64,000 nucleotides of DNA from Roseicyclus sediminis (GCF_025515305.1 NZ_JAOPHT010000010.1:62001-126000); one strand, 5' to 3'; positions 7,491 through 17,303 are shown, numbered from the stretch's first letter. Numbers and translations: made by a program. The notes: a model not told the origin generated them from the sequence alone.

Positions 7491-9530
7491 TCACCCGCCG
7501 CCGAGGCGGGCGATGATGGCGTCGGCGGCGGGGAGCTGCCTCGCGAAGGTGTCGGCCCAGGCGACATGGCCGCCGTCCCGCAACACGGCCTCCGCCTCGG
7601 CCAGCTGGTCGCGCGCGCGGACCGCCAGCGCCACGTCCTCCCGCCGCGCCGCGAGCACGAGCAGGGCCAGTGCCTCGTTGCCCCTCGTGTTGGCCCAGTC
7701 GAGCGGCACGCGGTCACGTGTGTATTCCTCCAGCGCGGCCTCGTAGGCGGCGACGGCCTGTTCCAGCCGTTCGGTGCCGGTCTCGCGTTCCCCGAGGGTC
7801 GCGAGCGCGTTGCCGAGGTTGTTCTGGGTCGTGGCCCAGTCGAGCGGCAGACGGTCGCGCGTCCGTTCCTCAAGCGCGGCCTTGTAGGCGGCGACGGCCT
7901 GTTCCAGCCGTTCGGTGCCGGTCTCGCGTTGTCCGAGGGTCTGGAGCGCGTTGCCGAGGTTCATCTGGGTCATGGCCCAGTCGAGCGGCACGCGGTCGCG
8001 GGTCCATTCCTCCAGCGCGGCCTCGTAGGCGGCGACGGCCTGTTCCAGCCGTCCGGTGCCGGTCTCGCGTTGCCCGAGGGTCGCGAGCGCGTTGCCGAGG
8101 TTCATCTGGGTCATGGCCCAGTCGAGCGGCACGCGGTCGCGGGTCCATTCCTCCAGCGCGGCCTCGCAGGCGGCGACGGCCTGTTCCAGCCGCTCGGTGC
8201 CGGTCTCGCGTTGCCCGAGGGTCTGGAGCGCGGTGCCGAGGTTCATCTGGGTCGTGGCCCAGTCGAGCGGCACGCGGTCGCGGGTCCGTTCCTCCAGCGC
8301 GGCCTCGTAGGCGGCGACGGCCTGTTCCAGCCGTTCGGTGCCGGCCTCGCGTTCCCCGAGGGTCTGGAGCGAGATACCAAGGTAGTTCCCCGCGTATCCG
8401 CGCTGATCGGCGTCGGCGGCCCGGGAGAGGCAGGCCCGGGCGATCGCGACGGAAACCTCGAGGTCGAAGTTCAGCCCCCTGTCGCGGCCGCGTTCGTACC
8501 AGGTTCCCCACACCGCCCGCAGCGCCTCGAACTGCGCCGCCGGGTCGGGCACCTCGAGGGGGAGTTTCTTCAGCTCGTAGGCGCAGGCCGCGTCCGCGTC
8601 GCGCGTCAGGATCGCCTGCGCGATCCCCTTGTCGTAGAGGCGCAGGAGCCCGGCCTCGACGCGCGCCTCCTCCTCCGCCAGCAGCTCGGCCGCGCTGTCG
8701 ATCCGGCCCTCGTCGTTGAGCGCGTCGACCCGCGCGATCACGTCGTTCACCGCGTCGTCGGTGTTGGCCGGAAGCTGCCCGCGCGCCCGCGCCTCCGCCG
8801 CGACCTCCACCGCGCGCTCGAGACCGCGCAGCGCGGCGTCGAAGTCGCCCGTGCTGCCCTCGGCATAACGGAACGCGAGGGCGACGATGAAGCTTTCGTT
8901 CTCCAGGAGCGTCTGTGCGAAGGGAGACAGGCGCGGCCGGTCCGCCTCCAGCGCCGCAAGCAGGCTCTCCACCTTGCGTTCGAGATCCCGGACGCGGGCG
9001 TTCGTGTCCTCGCCGGTGGTGCGTGTCGCGGACATCTCCTGCAGAATGTGCAGGATCTGGACGGCTTGAACCTCCTGCTTGAACGCCTTGTCCTGATTGC
9101 AGGCGCGCATACCCGCCTCGAGCGCGAGCAGCAGGAGCCGGACGGTCGCGGCGTCGTCGCCATCGAAGGGAAGGGTGGCGTGGATCGCCCTCGCCAGTGC
9201 CGCGTCGAGATCGAGATCTGCGGCTGCCTCGCTCGCGGCGACGAGATCGGCGCGGTTGAACACCGTAGTCTCGGACGAGAGCAGCACGACCAATCTGTCG
9301 GGGTTGACGTGGCGGAACTCGGGATCTGCCTTCAGCGCTGCAATGGTCTTTTCCCGCGCGCTCGTGCAGGCGCGCCGCGCGGAGTCCCCGCGAACGGCGG
9401 CGCCGATGGCGGCAAGCCCGACCAGACCTTGTGCGACCAATGCCCCGCCGGACGCATCCCCGAGGATGAGCGCAAAGGCGCCAACGCAGGTGTTGCCGAC
9501 TTGGGTCCCGACCTTTTCAACTGTACTCAT
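7491..9530 (-). CDS. TPR protein with near-identical 47-residue repeats
   Basis: A 679-residue tetratricopeptide-type protein of unknown role. Residues 1-45 include a hydrophobic, Gly/Ala-rich stretch that could be membrane-associated. About 50-380 is helical without a domain I recognise, with a short coiled-coil-like segment near 175-195. About 375-620 consists of five units resembling M-N-L-G-N-A-L-Q-T-L-G followed by a Glu/Thr linker and Q-A-V-A-A-Y-E-A-A-L-E-E. Such repeats form a protein-binding superhelix. The units are almost identical at DNA level, indicating recent duplication or gene conversion. The gene follows gatB on the same strand after 92 bases. I see no nuclease, NTPase or protease motif, so a defence or signalling role would be guesswork. 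Confidence 0.8.
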   Translation of the reverse strand: MSTVEKVGTQVGNTCVGAFALILGDASGGALVAQGLVGLAAIGAAVRGDSARRACTSAREKTIAALKADPEFRHVNPDRLVVLLSSETTVFNRADLVAASEAAADLDLDAALARAIHATLPFDGDDAATVRLLLLALEAGMRACNQDKAFKQEVQAVQILHILQEMSATRTTGEDTNARVRDLERKVESLLAALEADRPRLSPFAQTLLENESFIVALAFRYAEGSTGDFDAALRGLERAVEVAAEARARGQLPANTDDAVNDVIARVDALNDEGRIDSAAELLAEEEARVEAGLLRLYDKGIAQAILTRDADAACAYELKKLPLEVPDPAAQFEALRAVWGTWYERGRDRGLNFDLEVSVAIARACLSRAADADQRGYAGNYLGISLQTLGEREAGTERLEQAVAAYEAALEERTRDRVPLDWATTQMNLGTALQTLGQRETGTERLEQAVAACEAALEEWTRDRVPLDWAMTQMNLGNALATLGQRETGTGRLEQAVAAYEAALEEWTRDRVPLDWAMTQMNLGNALQTLGQRETGTERLEQAVAAYKAALEERTRDRLPLDWATTQNNLGNALATLGERETGTERLEQAVAAYEAALEEYTRDRVPLDWANTRGNEALALLVLAARREDVALAVRARDQLAEAEAVLRDGGHVAWADTFARQLPAADAIIARLGGG
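7691..8385 (-). repeat. tandem 141-bp coding repeats in the TPR gene
   Basis: The repeat phase marker GTCTCGCGTT (or GCCTCGCGTT) recurs at 7780, 7921, 8062, 8203 and 8344, always 141 bases apart, giving 47-residue protein units. By my count the units at 7921 and 8062 differ at only about six of 141 positions. The block is bounded by partial, more diverged units at both ends. It lies wholly inside the reading frame, so copy-number change would add or remove whole TPR units without a frameshift. Confidence 0.9.
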
Positions 9531-9589
9531 GCACCACCACCCCGATCATACCCTTGGTATGAAATGGGGAAATCGGGGGTCGGTCAACA

Positions 9590-9615
9590 GGGGGAAAGAC
9601 GGGGGACCTTCCCCC
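9590..9615 (-). terminator. possible hairpin after gatB
   Basis: GGGGGAA (9590-9596) is complementary to TTCCCCC (9609-9615) around a 12-base loop, between the gatB stop (9623) and the TPR gene start (9530). There is no U-run, so it may be a weak or Rho-assisted stop, or only a structured spacer. Confidence 0.3.
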
Positions 9616-9622
9616 GCCCGCG

Positions 9623-11149
9623 TCACAACCCCAGCTTCGCCGTCACGATCTGGTTGACCGCGGCGGGGTTGGCCTTGCCGCCGGTGGCCTTCATCACCTG
9701 GCCCACGAACCAGCCCGCGAGCTTGGGGTTCTGCTTCGCCTTCTCCACCTGCGCGGGGTTCTGGGCGATGATCTCGTCCACCGCGGCCTCGATGGCGCCG
9801 GTGTCGGTGACCTGTTTCAGGCCGCGCGCCTCGACGATTTCCGCAGGATCCCCGCCCTCGGTATAGACGATCTCGAACACGTCCTTGGCGATCTTGCCCG
9901 AGATGTCGCCCGACTTGATCAGCCGGATGATCCCGCCCAGCTGCGCGGGCGAGACGGGGCTTTCGGCGATGTCGTGCTCTTCCTTCTTCAGCCGTCCGAA
10001 GAGCTCGTTGATGACCCAGTTCGCGGCGAGCTTGCCACTGTCCTTTTCGGGACCGGCCTCGGCCACCACGGCCTCGAAGTAGTGCGCGGCGTCGAGATCG
10101 GTCGTCAGGACGCTCGCGTCGTAGTCACTGAGGCCGTAATCGCCCATGAACCGCGCTTTCTTGGCGTCGGGCAGTTCCGGCAGGCTGGCGGCGATGTCGT
10201 CGACCCAGGCCTGCTCGATCTCGAGCGGCAGGAGGTCGGGGTCGGGGAAGTAGCGGTAATCGTGTGCCTCTTCCTTCGAGCGCATCGAGCGCGTCTCGCC
10301 CTTGTCGGGATCGTAGAGGCGGGTTTCCTGCACCACCGTGCCGCCGCCCTCGACGATCGCGATCTGGCGGCGCGCCTCGTACTCGATGGCCTGCTGGATG
10401 AAGCGCAGCGAGTTCATGTTCTTGATCTCGCACCGGGTGCCGAGATGGCTGAAATCGCCCGTCTCGCGGTATTTCTCGTAGGCGCCGGGCTGGCAGATCG
10501 ACACGTTCACGTCGGCGCGCAGGTTTCCGTTCTGCATGTTGCCGTCGCAGGTGCCGAGGTAGAGCATGATGAGGCGGAGCTTCGAGACATAGGCCGCGGC
10601 CTCCTCCGGGCCCCTGATGTCGGGGCGGGAGACGATCTCCATCAGCGCGACGCCCGTGCGGTTGAGGTCGACGAAGGACATGGCGGGGTCCATGTCGTGG
10701 ATCGATTTGCCCGCGTCCTGTTCGAGGTGGATGCGTTCGATCCGGACCATCCGCGCGGTGCCGTCGCCCATTTCGACCAGCACCTCGCCCTCGCCCACGA
10801 TGGGGTGGTAGAGCTGGGAAATCTGGTAGCCCTGCGGCAGGTCCGGATAGAAGTAGTTCTTGCGGTCGAACGCGGAATTGAGGTGGATGTCCGCCTTGAG
10901 GCCGAGGCCCGTGCGCACCGCCTGGGCCACGCAGAACTCGTTGATGACGGGCAGCATGCCGGGCATTCCGGCGTCCACGAAGGCGACGTTCGAATTGGGT
11001 TCGGCCCCGAAGGCGGTGGAGGCGCCCGAGAAGAGCTTGGCCTTCGAGGCGACCTGGGCATGGACCTCCATGCCGATCACCAGTTCCCAGTCCTGGCGCG
11101 CGCCCGCGATGACCTTGGGCTTCGGCGTCTCGTAGGTGATGTCCAGCAT
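9623..11149 (-). CDS. gatB: Asp-tRNA(Asn)/Glu-tRNA(Gln) amidotransferase subunit B
   Basis: A 508-residue GatB, the tRNA-binding and kinase-like subunit of the GatCAB complex that amidates misacylated Glu-tRNA(Gln) or Asp-tRNA(Asn). It begins with the conserved [12 protein letters not shown] block. It keeps [12 protein letters not shown], the D-F-N-R-T-G-like V-D-L-N-R-T-G, and the C-terminal YqeY-like domain ending in K-A-N-P-A-A-V-N. Start ATG 11149 follows AAGGAG. gatA and gatC are not in this window, so the complex is encoded at separate loci. Confidence 0.96.
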   Translation of the reverse strand: MLDITYETPKPKVIAGARQDWELVIGMEVHAQVASKAKLFSGASTAFGAEPNSNVAFVDAGMPGMLPVINEFCVAQAVRTGLGLKADIHLNSAFDRKNYFYPDLPQGYQISQLYHPIVGEGEVLVEMGDGTARMVRIERIHLEQDAGKSIHDMDPAMSFVDLNRTGVALMEIVSRPDIRGPEEAAAYVSKLRLIMLYLGTCDGNMQNGNLRADVNVSICQPGAYEKYRETGDFSHLGTRCEIKNMNSLRFIQQAIEYEARRQIAIVEGGGTVVQETRLYDPDKGETRSMRSKEEAHDYRYFPDPDLLPLEIEQAWVDDIAASLPELPDAKKARFMGDYGLSDYDASVLTTDLDAAHYFEAVVAEAGPEKDSGKLAANWVINELFGRLKKEEHDIAESPVSPAQLGGIIRLIKSGDISGKIAKDVFEIVYTEGGDPAEIVEARGLKQVTDTGAIEAAVDEIIAQNPAQVEKAKQNPKLAGWFVGQVMKATGGKANPAAVNQIVTAKLGL

Positions 11150-11179
11150 CGGGGCGTCTCCTTGGCGGCTCGTTGAGCC

Positions 11180-11207
11180 GTTTAGGGCAGGGGGCGGGGG
11201 CGGGCAA
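11180..11207 (-). promoter_or_regulatory. possible promoter of gatB
   Basis: Read on the minus strand, TTGCCC (11207-11202) and CTAAAC (11185-11180) are separated by 16 bases and lie about 30-60 bases before the gatB start. The match is partial and based on pattern only. Confidence 0.3.
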
Positions 11208-11327
11208 GGGGGCGGCGCGATCGGCGGAAGCCGGCGCATGGAGGGGCCTTTCGCAGGAAAGGCTTGCCCGGACCGGCCAGGGATCGCTATTCCGCTTGGG
11301 TCGCATGCGAACCTGGGGGATCGTTGC

Positions 11328-12254
11328 ATGTCTACGCGGAGCCGCGTGGCCGGGCTGTTTTCAGCCACGGCGCTCTGGCTTGCCGTCACGCTCGGCGTGT
11401 CGGCGGCGCAGGACGTGACCGCGTCTTCGATCGCCTCGGCCCCCGCGTCCACGATCGTCCCGCCCGCCGAGGTCGGCCTCGCCGATGCCGCCCCGGTCCT
11501 CCCGACCCGGTCCGACAGCGCCCTGGCCACCCTGCCGCCGCGCACCGCCTCCGTTCGTCTTCTCGCCCGTCCCGCCATCCTGCCTGTGCCACGACCCGGG
11601 AGCCTCGGCCCCCTCGCGCCGGAGCGGAGCCTGAGGCCCGTCCTGCGCGACCCCTGGGCCGCGCCCGATCTGCGCTGGGACGGCCATCCCCGCGACATGG
11701 ACTGGACGCTTGCCGCCATGGCCGCGCTGCGGGGCCCCGGCGCGCGGCTGGCCGAGACCGTGCCCCGCGACATCGCCGAGTGGTGCCCGGGCTACGAGGC
11801 CGCGGACCAGGGTCAGCGCCGCGCGTTCTGGGCCGGCCTCATCTCGGTCCTGGCCTGGCATGAAAGCACGCACAGCCCCACGGCCGTCGGCGGCGGCGGG
11901 CAGTGGTTCGGGCTCGTTCAGATCGCGCCAGGCACCGCGCGCTGGCGCGGCTGCTCCGCGACGACCGCCGAGGCCTTGCTCGACGGGCCGTCGAACCTGC
12001 GCTGCGGCGTGCGGATCATGGGGATCACGGTGCCGCGCGACGGGGTCGTGTCGCAGGGCATGCGGGGCGTGGCCGCCGACTGGGGTCCGTTCCATTCGTC
12101 GCGCAAGCGCGAGGAGATGCGGACGTGGCTTCGCGCGCAGGATTACTGCCAGATGCCGCCGGCGGAGGCGATGCGCCCGCTGATGCGGCCGGTCAGAATG
12201 GCCGCGGCCGCTCGGCCGATGCGGGCCTTGGCGCGACCCGATCAGCGGCTCTGA
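11328..12254 (+). CDS. secreted lytic transglycosylase-like protein
   Basis: A 308-residue exported protein with a signal peptide at residues 1-27 (hydrophobic core then V-S-A-A-Q). A Pro/Ala-rich spacer follows to about 120, then a lysozyme-like SLT fold domain. The presumed catalytic acid is E179 in A-W-H-E-S-T-H, followed by [12 protein letters not shown], typical of the SLT family. It probably cleaves peptidoglycan in the periplasm. The tail is rich in Arg, Met and Ala. Start ATG 11328 follows GGGGGA. The gene is divergent from gatB. Confidence 0.78.
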   Translation: MSTRSRVAGLFSATALWLAVTLGVSAAQDVTASSIASAPASTIVPPAEVGLADAAPVLPTRSDSALATLPPRTASVRLLARPAILPVPRPGSLGPLAPERSLRPVLRDPWAAPDLRWDGHPRDMDWTLAAMAALRGPGARLAETVPRDIAEWCPGYEAADQGQRRAFWAGLISVLAWHESTHSPTAVGGGGQWFGLVQIAPGTARWRGCSATTAEALLDGPSNLRCGVRIMGITVPRDGVVSQGMRGVAADWGPFHSSRKREEMRTWLRAQDYCQMPPAEAMRPLMRPVRMAAAARPMRALARPDQRL

Positions 12255-12267
12255 GGCGTCGGCGGCC

Positions 12268-12687
12268 TCAGGCGTGGCGGACGGGAACGCCCCGGTTCGT
12301 CGCCTCGCGGATCAGGACCAGCGGATCGGGCAGCGCGACCTGGGGCATCTCGACCTCCGAGCCGTCGGACAGCACGACGAAGGTGCGTGGACGCGGGCCG
12401 CGCTCCTGCAGGCGGAGATAGGCGATCTTGTCGACTTCGAGCTCGCGTGCCTCCTTGCCCGCCTCGATCCGCCAGGACCGGTCGGACATGAACAGGCCGT
12501 AGACCGGGGTCATCACGAGCTGTGCGATGCTGACCAGAAGCGCCGGGATGAAGACCAGCATCACGAAACCCGGCATGATCTCCCACAATTGGGCGGCCAG
12601 AAGGATCAGGCCGACAAGCGCGAGGAGGCTGAGCCAGAGGCTGCCGGGGCGGGAGTGATATCTGTAGCTGTGGTCCATGCCGTGCAT
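12268..12687 (-). CDS. hypothetical small membrane protein
   Basis: A 139-residue protein with two closely spaced hydrophobic segments (about residues 16-35 and 37-60), then a soluble C-terminal domain containing D-R-S-W-R-I-E-A-G and Q-E-R-G-P-R-P-R-T. I do not recognise a named family. Two in-frame ATGs exist (12687 and 12678); the first has GGGGG just upstream. It follows the acyltransferase gene on the same strand after 68 bases and is convergent with the transglycosylase gene. Confidence 0.65.
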   Translation of the reverse strand: MHGMDHSYRYHSRPGSLWLSLLALVGLILLAAQLWEIMPGFVMLVFIPALLVSIAQLVMTPVYGLFMSDRSWRIEAGKEARELEVDKIAYLRLQERGPRPRTFVVLSDGSEVEMPQVALPDPLVLIREATNRGVPVRHA

Positions 12688-12755
12688 TTGACCCCCGGAT
12701 TCGGGCGAAACCGGGACCCGGCGGCGGCGTTGTCCGGGTATTTCGGAGGGCACAC

Positions 12756-13661
12756 TCAGGCGCGCCATGTCCCGGGAAGGAGACCGCGGTCGCCATGGAC
12801 CTCGCGCGGCAGAAGCGGCAGCCCGGGACTTTCCGCGGGCTCGCCGAGCGCCATGACGGCGCGGCGCAGGACGGCGGTCGCGGCGGCGCGGTCGGGCGGC
12901 AGGTCGGAGGGCCCGATCGCGGGTCCGATCGCCACCCGGAAAGGCGCGTGCGCCTTGTTCAGCGTCTCGTGGAACAGCGTTATGTCCCGCAGCGTCGGGT
13001 GGATGGCATCGAACAGGTAGAACAGCGCCGAGTTGCGGGCGTGGATGCGCACAGGAACCACCGGGAGCGAGAACTTCCGTGCAAGGCTCGCTGCCGAGGT
13101 CATCCAGGGCCGTTCGTGCAGCCGCAGCCCCCGGCGTTTGGCGAGGCGTCCGGAGGGAAAGATGATGCCGAGACGTTCCTCCTCTTCCAGCGCGCGCCTT
13201 GCATAGGCAAGTGTCTCGCGCGCTGCGGCATGGGTCTTCTTCTCCGCGCGCCATTCGACGGGCGCGATCAGCGAGGACAGCTGCGGCAGGATGCGCAGCA
13301 CGTCGGCATTGGCAAAAAGGAAGGCATCGGGCCGTCGGCGTGCCAGAATGCGCCACATCACGAGCCCGTCGGCTATGCCGGTGGGGTGATTGGCCACGAT
13401 CAGGCCCGCGCCCGAGGCCGGGACGTTGGCAAGCCCCGTGACGGTGATGCGCCGGGCAAGCAGGCGCGCGGCGACGTCCATGATCTCGTGTGCCGGCCGC
13501 TGCGCGAGCGCTTCCCCAAGCGCCACGGTGCGGCGCTGACCCAGCATCCGGTCGAGCACCGCGCGGGCGGCTTGTGCGGCCGGATGCGCCCTGACGAGCC
13601 AGGGCGCGCGCTCGGCGATCAGCGGGTCGATGCGGGCCTGCATGTCCATGGCGGCCTCCAA
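12756..13661 (-). CDS. lysophospholipid acyltransferase-like protein
   Basis: A 301-residue PlsC-superfamily acyltransferase. The catalytic block is V-A-N-H-P-T-G-I-A-D-G (residues 89-99), with His92 and Asp98. The spacing is one residue longer than the classic H-x4-D, as in a subgroup of these enzymes. A later I-I-F-P-S-G-R motif (about 169-175) corresponds to the F-P-E-G/S acyl-acceptor block. It probably acylates a lysophospholipid or related acceptor at the inner membrane. A second start at 13649 is possible. The gene is divergent from the membrane protein starting at 13735. Confidence 0.78.
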   Translation of the reverse strand: MEAAMDMQARIDPLIAERAPWLVRAHPAAQAARAVLDRMLGQRRTVALGEALAQRPAHEIMDVAARLLARRITVTGLANVPASGAGLIVANHPTGIADGLVMWRILARRRPDAFLFANADVLRILPQLSSLIAPVEWRAEKKTHAAARETLAYARRALEEEERLGIIFPSGRLAKRRGLRLHERPWMTSAASLARKFSLPVVPVRIHARNSALFYLFDAIHPTLRDITLFHETLNKAHAPFRVAIGPAIGPSDLPPDRAAATAVLRRAVMALGEPAESPGLPLLPREVHGDRGLLPGTWRA

Positions 13662-13734
13662 TCACGGATCGGTAACGGCGGCATGACATTCAAGGATGTG
13701 GGAAACGACCGGACGAGTTGCTAGGGTCGGCCGC

Positions 13735-14505
13735 ATGAGCGTTTCCGAAGTCAGCGAAGCCTTGCAGGACCAACGCGCCGCGGTGCGGCCGGGGCGCATC
13801 CTCGCGCTCGATCTCGCCAGGAGCGGGGCGCTCCTCGCCATGGCCGTGTTCCATTTCGTCTACGACCTCGAGCTGTTCGGCTGGGTCGCCCAGGGCACGG
13901 CCGTCTCCGGCGGCTGGCGGTGGCTTGCGTTCCTCACGGCGGGCAGTTTCCTGTTCCTGGCGGGGGTCAGCCTCTGGCTGGCGCAGGGCGGCGGGCGGCG
14001 CTGGCCGGCCTTCTGGCGGCGCTTCGCCAGGATCGCGGCGGCGGCGCTGCTGATCACCGCGGGGACTTGGGTGGCGATGCCCGATGCGTTCATCTTCTTC
14101 GGCATCCTCCATTCCATCGCCGCGGCGAGCCTTGTGGGAATGCTGCTGTTGCGGCTGCCCGCGCTGGCGCTGGTCGCGCTGGCCGCCCTGGCGTTCTGGG
14201 CGCCGCATGGGCTCAGGGCGGAGTTCTTCGACCCGGCCTGGCTGTGGTGGACGGGGCTTCAGACCGTTCCGGTGCGCTCGGTCGACTATGTTCCGCTCGC
14301 GCCCTGGCTGGGGCCGTTCCTGCTTGGGCTGGCGGCCGGGCGCCTCGGCACGGCGACGGGCCTCTGGACGCGGCTGGCGCAGTGGCGCGGCCCGCGGCTG
14401 GCCGAGCGGCTGGCCTGGCCCGGCAAGCATTCGCTGATCGTCTATCTCCTGCACCAGCCGGTCCTGATCGCGCTTGTCTGGGGCGCGACGCAGGTTCTTG
14501 GCTAG
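13735..14505 (+). CDS. DUF1624/HGSNAT-like membrane protein
   Basis: A 256-residue integral membrane protein with about seven hydrophobic segments. It begins with the family's R-I-L-A-L-D-L-A-R-S block and has F-H-F-V-Y-D-L (about 39-45), the membrane His associated with the heparan-alpha-glucosaminide N-acetyltransferase-like fold. It ends with the conserved S-L-I-V-Y-L-L-H-Q-P-V helix. Such proteins are thought to transfer acyl groups across membranes, but no substrate is known here. Its stop is 32 bases from that of convergent pepN. Confidence 0.78.
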   Translation: MSVSEVSEALQDQRAAVRPGRILALDLARSGALLAMAVFHFVYDLELFGWVAQGTAVSGGWRWLAFLTAGSFLFLAGVSLWLAQGGGRRWPAFWRRFARIAAAALLITAGTWVAMPDAFIFFGILHSIAAASLVGMLLLRLPALALVALAALAFWAPHGLRAEFFDPAWLWWTGLQTVPVRSVDYVPLAPWLGPFLLGLAAGRLGTATGLWTRLAQWRGPRLAERLAWPGKHSLIVYLLHQPVLIALVWGATQVLG

Positions 14506-14516
14506 ATCTCGGCGCG

Positions 14517-14542
14517 CCCCGTCCTCAGGCCCCGTCCTCAGG
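14517..14542. repeat. 13-bp tandem duplication at the pepN stop
   Basis: CCCCGTCCTCAGG occurs twice in direct succession (14517-14529 and 14530-14542). Each copy contains TCA, a stop codon in the pepN direction, so the second pepN-proximal copy supplies the real stop. It looks like a small slippage duplication. Confidence 0.85.
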
Positions 14543-17138
14543 CGCGCATGAGGCCCACCATCTCGGCGAGGTCGCGGCTGAGGCCCGGCGTGGCGGCGAT
14601 ACGGGCAAGCTCCGCATCCATCAGGGCGACCCGGTCGGCGTCGTAGCGTTTGCGCGTCTCGAAAGCCGTCGACATGCGCGCGGCGGTCTGCGGGTTCTTC
14701 GCATCCATCCTGATGATCCAGTCCGCGGCGAACCGGTATCCCGCGCCGGACGGATCGTGGAACCCCGCCGGATTGCCCGTGGTCAGCCCCGCCATCACCG
14801 CCCGGAACCGGTTGGGGTTCTTCCAGTCGAAAAGCGGGTGCTGGGTCAGCCGCTCGGCGATGGCCACGGCCTCTTCGGGGTCGGCATGGGCGATCTGGGC
14901 CATGAACCATTTGTCCATGACCAGCCGGTCGTCCTTCCACCGCTCGAAAAAGCGGTCGGCGATCTCGCGGTCGCCGAGTTCGAGAAGCGCCGTGAAGGCC
15001 GCGATCTCGTCGGTCATGTTCGTGGCCGCGTCGTACCGGGCGCGGGCGCGGTCCGGCCCCTCGACCAGGCCAAGAAGCCGCAGGCAGGTGTTGCGCAGGC
15101 TGCGCGCGGCGGCCTGATCGGCATCGGGGCTGTAGTCGGGCCCGGGATCGAGCGTATCGTGGAGCCGCGCCAGAAGCGGCTGCAGCGCCGCGGCCATCTG
15201 CCGGGAGAAGTTCAGCCGGACGGCATATATCGCGGCGGGGTCGGGGACGAGGCCCGCGTCGGTGGCCGCCTGGGCCATGTCGTCCTCGGAGGGCAGGGCG
15301 AGGGCCAGCGCGCGGAACGCGGGATCGAGGCTTTCGTCTGCCGCCACCTTCCCGAGCGCCTCGAACAGCGCGGGATCCGGCCCGTTGCCGCCCGAGAGCA
15401 TCGACAGCAGCGTTTCGCGGATCAGGCTGCGGCCGGCCTCCCAGCGGTTGAACGGATCGCTGTCATGGGCGAGCAGCACCAGCCGATCCTCGGCCGGCAG
15501 GGCCGCGTCGAGGATCACCGGCGCCGAGAAGCCGCGCAGAAGCGAGGGGATCACGCGGTCGGGCACATCGAGCCCGGCCTCGGCGGCGAGCGCGGCGAGG
15601 TCCCATTCGAGCGTCATTTCGGGGCCGTCGAGAACGGCCAGCGTCTCGGGCAGGATCTCGGCCCCCTGGGGGTCGCAGGCGGCCACGAGCACCGGGATCA
15701 CCACGGGTTCCTTGAGCGGCTGGCCGGGCGTCGGCGGCACGGTCTGCGACAGCCTCAGGTGCAGCCGTCCATCGGAAACCCCCCAGCTGGCGGAGACCTT
15801 CGGCGTTCCGGCCTGGGTATACCAGCGCTTGAACTGGCTGAGATCGCTCTGCGTCACGTCCTCGAAGACCCGGAGCCAATCCTCGATCGTGCAGGCCTGC
15901 CCATCGTGTCGCTCGAAGTACAGGTCGAGCGCGGCGCGGTAGGCATCCGGCCCCACGAGCTGTCGCAGCATGCGGATCAGCTCCGCCCCTTTCTCGTAGA
16001 CGGTCGCGGTGTAGAAGTTGTTGATCTCTATATAGCTTTCCGGCCGGACATTATGGGCGAGCGGCCCCGCATCCTCGCGGAACTGGCGCGCGCGCAGTTG
16101 CAGCACATCCTCGATCCGCTTCACCGGGGCCGAGCGCATGTCGGCCGAGAACTGCTGATCGCGGAAGACCGTCAGCCCCTCCTTCAGGCACAGCTGGAAC
16201 CAGTCGCGGCAGGTGATGCGGTTGCCGGTCCAGTTGTGGAAATACTCGTGCGCGACGATGCCCTCGATGAAGTCGTAATCGCGGTCGGTCGCGGTCTCGG
16301 GCGAGGCGAGGACATACTTCGAGTTGAAGATGTTCAGCCCCTTGTTCTCCATCGCGCCCATGTTGAAGTCGTCGACCGCCACGATGTTGAACACGTCTAG
16401 ATCGTATTCGCGGCCATAGACCTCCTCGTCCCAACGCATCGAGCGCTTCAGGGCGTCCATCGCGTAGGCGCATTTCCCCTCGTCGCCGGGACGCACCCAG
16501 ATGGCGAGGTCCACCTCCCGCCCCGAGGCGGTGGTGAAGCGGTCGCGATGCGCCACGAGGTCGCCCGCGACCAGCGCGAAGAGATAGGCGGGCTTCGGCC
16601 AGGGATCGCTCCACTCGGCCCAACCCTCGCCGCTGGACGTTGGATTGCCGTTCGACAGCAGGACTGGCAGATCGCTCTCGATGCGCACATGGAACGGCGC
16701 CATGACGTCCGGCCGGTCGGGATAGAAGGTGATCTTGCGGAAGCCTTCCGCCTCGCACTGGGTGCAGAACATGCCCCGCGACAGGTACAGGCCCTCGAGC
16801 GCGGTATTGGCCTCGGGGTCGATCTCCACCTCCGCATCCCAGGTGAAGGGCCGGTCGGGCAGGCGCCTGCCGGGCACGGTCAGGCCCTCGGGCGTCAGGA
16901 GGTAATCCAGTGCCGACAAGGGCTTGCCGTCTATTGCGCAGCGGATCAGCCGCAGTCCCTCGCCATCGAGGCGCAGGTCGCCCTCGGGCAGACCTTCGGG
17001 GTTGGGACGGAAGCGGATGCGCGAGACGACCCGCGTGGCGCGCGGCTTCAGCCGGAAGGTCAGCCGCACCTCCTCGATCAGGTGGTTGGGCGGGCGATGG
17101 TCGCCAAGGCGGATCGGCTGCGGCGCGGGGTCTTTCAT
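14538..17138 (-). CDS. pepN: aminopeptidase N (M1 family)
   Basis: An 866-residue M1 zinc aminopeptidase of the E. coli PepN type. The substrate-recognition motif G-A-M-E-N is at 261-265. The zinc site is H-E-Y-F-H (297-301) with the third ligand E320. The length and the all-helical C-terminal half fit the family. It removes N-terminal residues from peptides in the cytoplasm, and no signal peptide is present. The ATG at 17138 gives the expected N-terminus. It is divergent from the photolyase gene. Confidence 0.96.
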   Translation of the reverse strand: MKDPAPQPIRLGDHRPPNHLIEEVRLTFRLKPRATRVVSRIRFRPNPEGLPEGDLRLDGEGLRLIRCAIDGKPLSALDYLLTPEGLTVPGRRLPDRPFTWDAEVEIDPEANTALEGLYLSRGMFCTQCEAEGFRKITFYPDRPDVMAPFHVRIESDLPVLLSNGNPTSSGEGWAEWSDPWPKPAYLFALVAGDLVAHRDRFTTASGREVDLAIWVRPGDEGKCAYAMDALKRSMRWDEEVYGREYDLDVFNIVAVDDFNMGAMENKGLNIFNSKYVLASPETATDRDYDFIEGIVAHEYFHNWTGNRITCRDWFQLCLKEGLTVFRDQQFSADMRSAPVKRIEDVLQLRARQFREDAGPLAHNVRPESYIEINNFYTATVYEKGAELIRMLRQLVGPDAYRAALDLYFERHDGQACTIEDWLRVFEDVTQSDLSQFKRWYTQAGTPKVSASWGVSDGRLHLRLSQTVPPTPGQPLKEPVVIPVLVAACDPQGAEILPETLAVLDGPEMTLEWDLAALAAEAGLDVPDRVIPSLLRGFSAPVILDAALPAEDRLVLLAHDSDPFNRWEAGRSLIRETLLSMLSGGNGPDPALFEALGKVAADESLDPAFRALALALPSEDDMAQAATDAGLVPDPAAIYAVRLNFSRQMAAALQPLLARLHDTLDPGPDYSPDADQAAARSLRNTCLRLLGLVEGPDRARARYDAATNMTDEIAAFTALLELGDREIADRFFERWKDDRLVMDKWFMAQIAHADPEEAVAIAERLTQHPLFDWKNPNRFRAVMAGLTTGNPAGFHDPSGAGYRFAADWIIRMDAKNPQTAARMSTAFETRKRYDADRVALMDAELARIAATPGLSRDLAEMVGLMRA

Positions 17139-17303
17139 CGGAACTCCTCGGGGCGACGGACATGTGGAAGCTAGGCCTCGCCCGTCCGGGCCGCAAGGCA
17201 GGGGAAGACGGCGCGCGCGCCGGCAGCCACGGGCCGCAGGTGCTTTTGCGCCGGTCTTGACCCGGTCTGCCGCGATTTCCGGGGGCGGGAAAACCGAAGG
17301 ACT

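Noticed and set aside
7691-8385. Possible CRISPR-like or satellite array
   Set aside because: The units are 141 bp, contiguous without spacers and keep one reading frame; they are coding TPR repeats.
9541-9577. Nested inverted repeat (CCCGAT...ATCGGG around CATACC...GGTATG) upstream of the TPR gene
   Set aside because: It overlaps where a promoter or operator could be, but no -35/-10 pair is convincing and I cannot tell it from chance structure.
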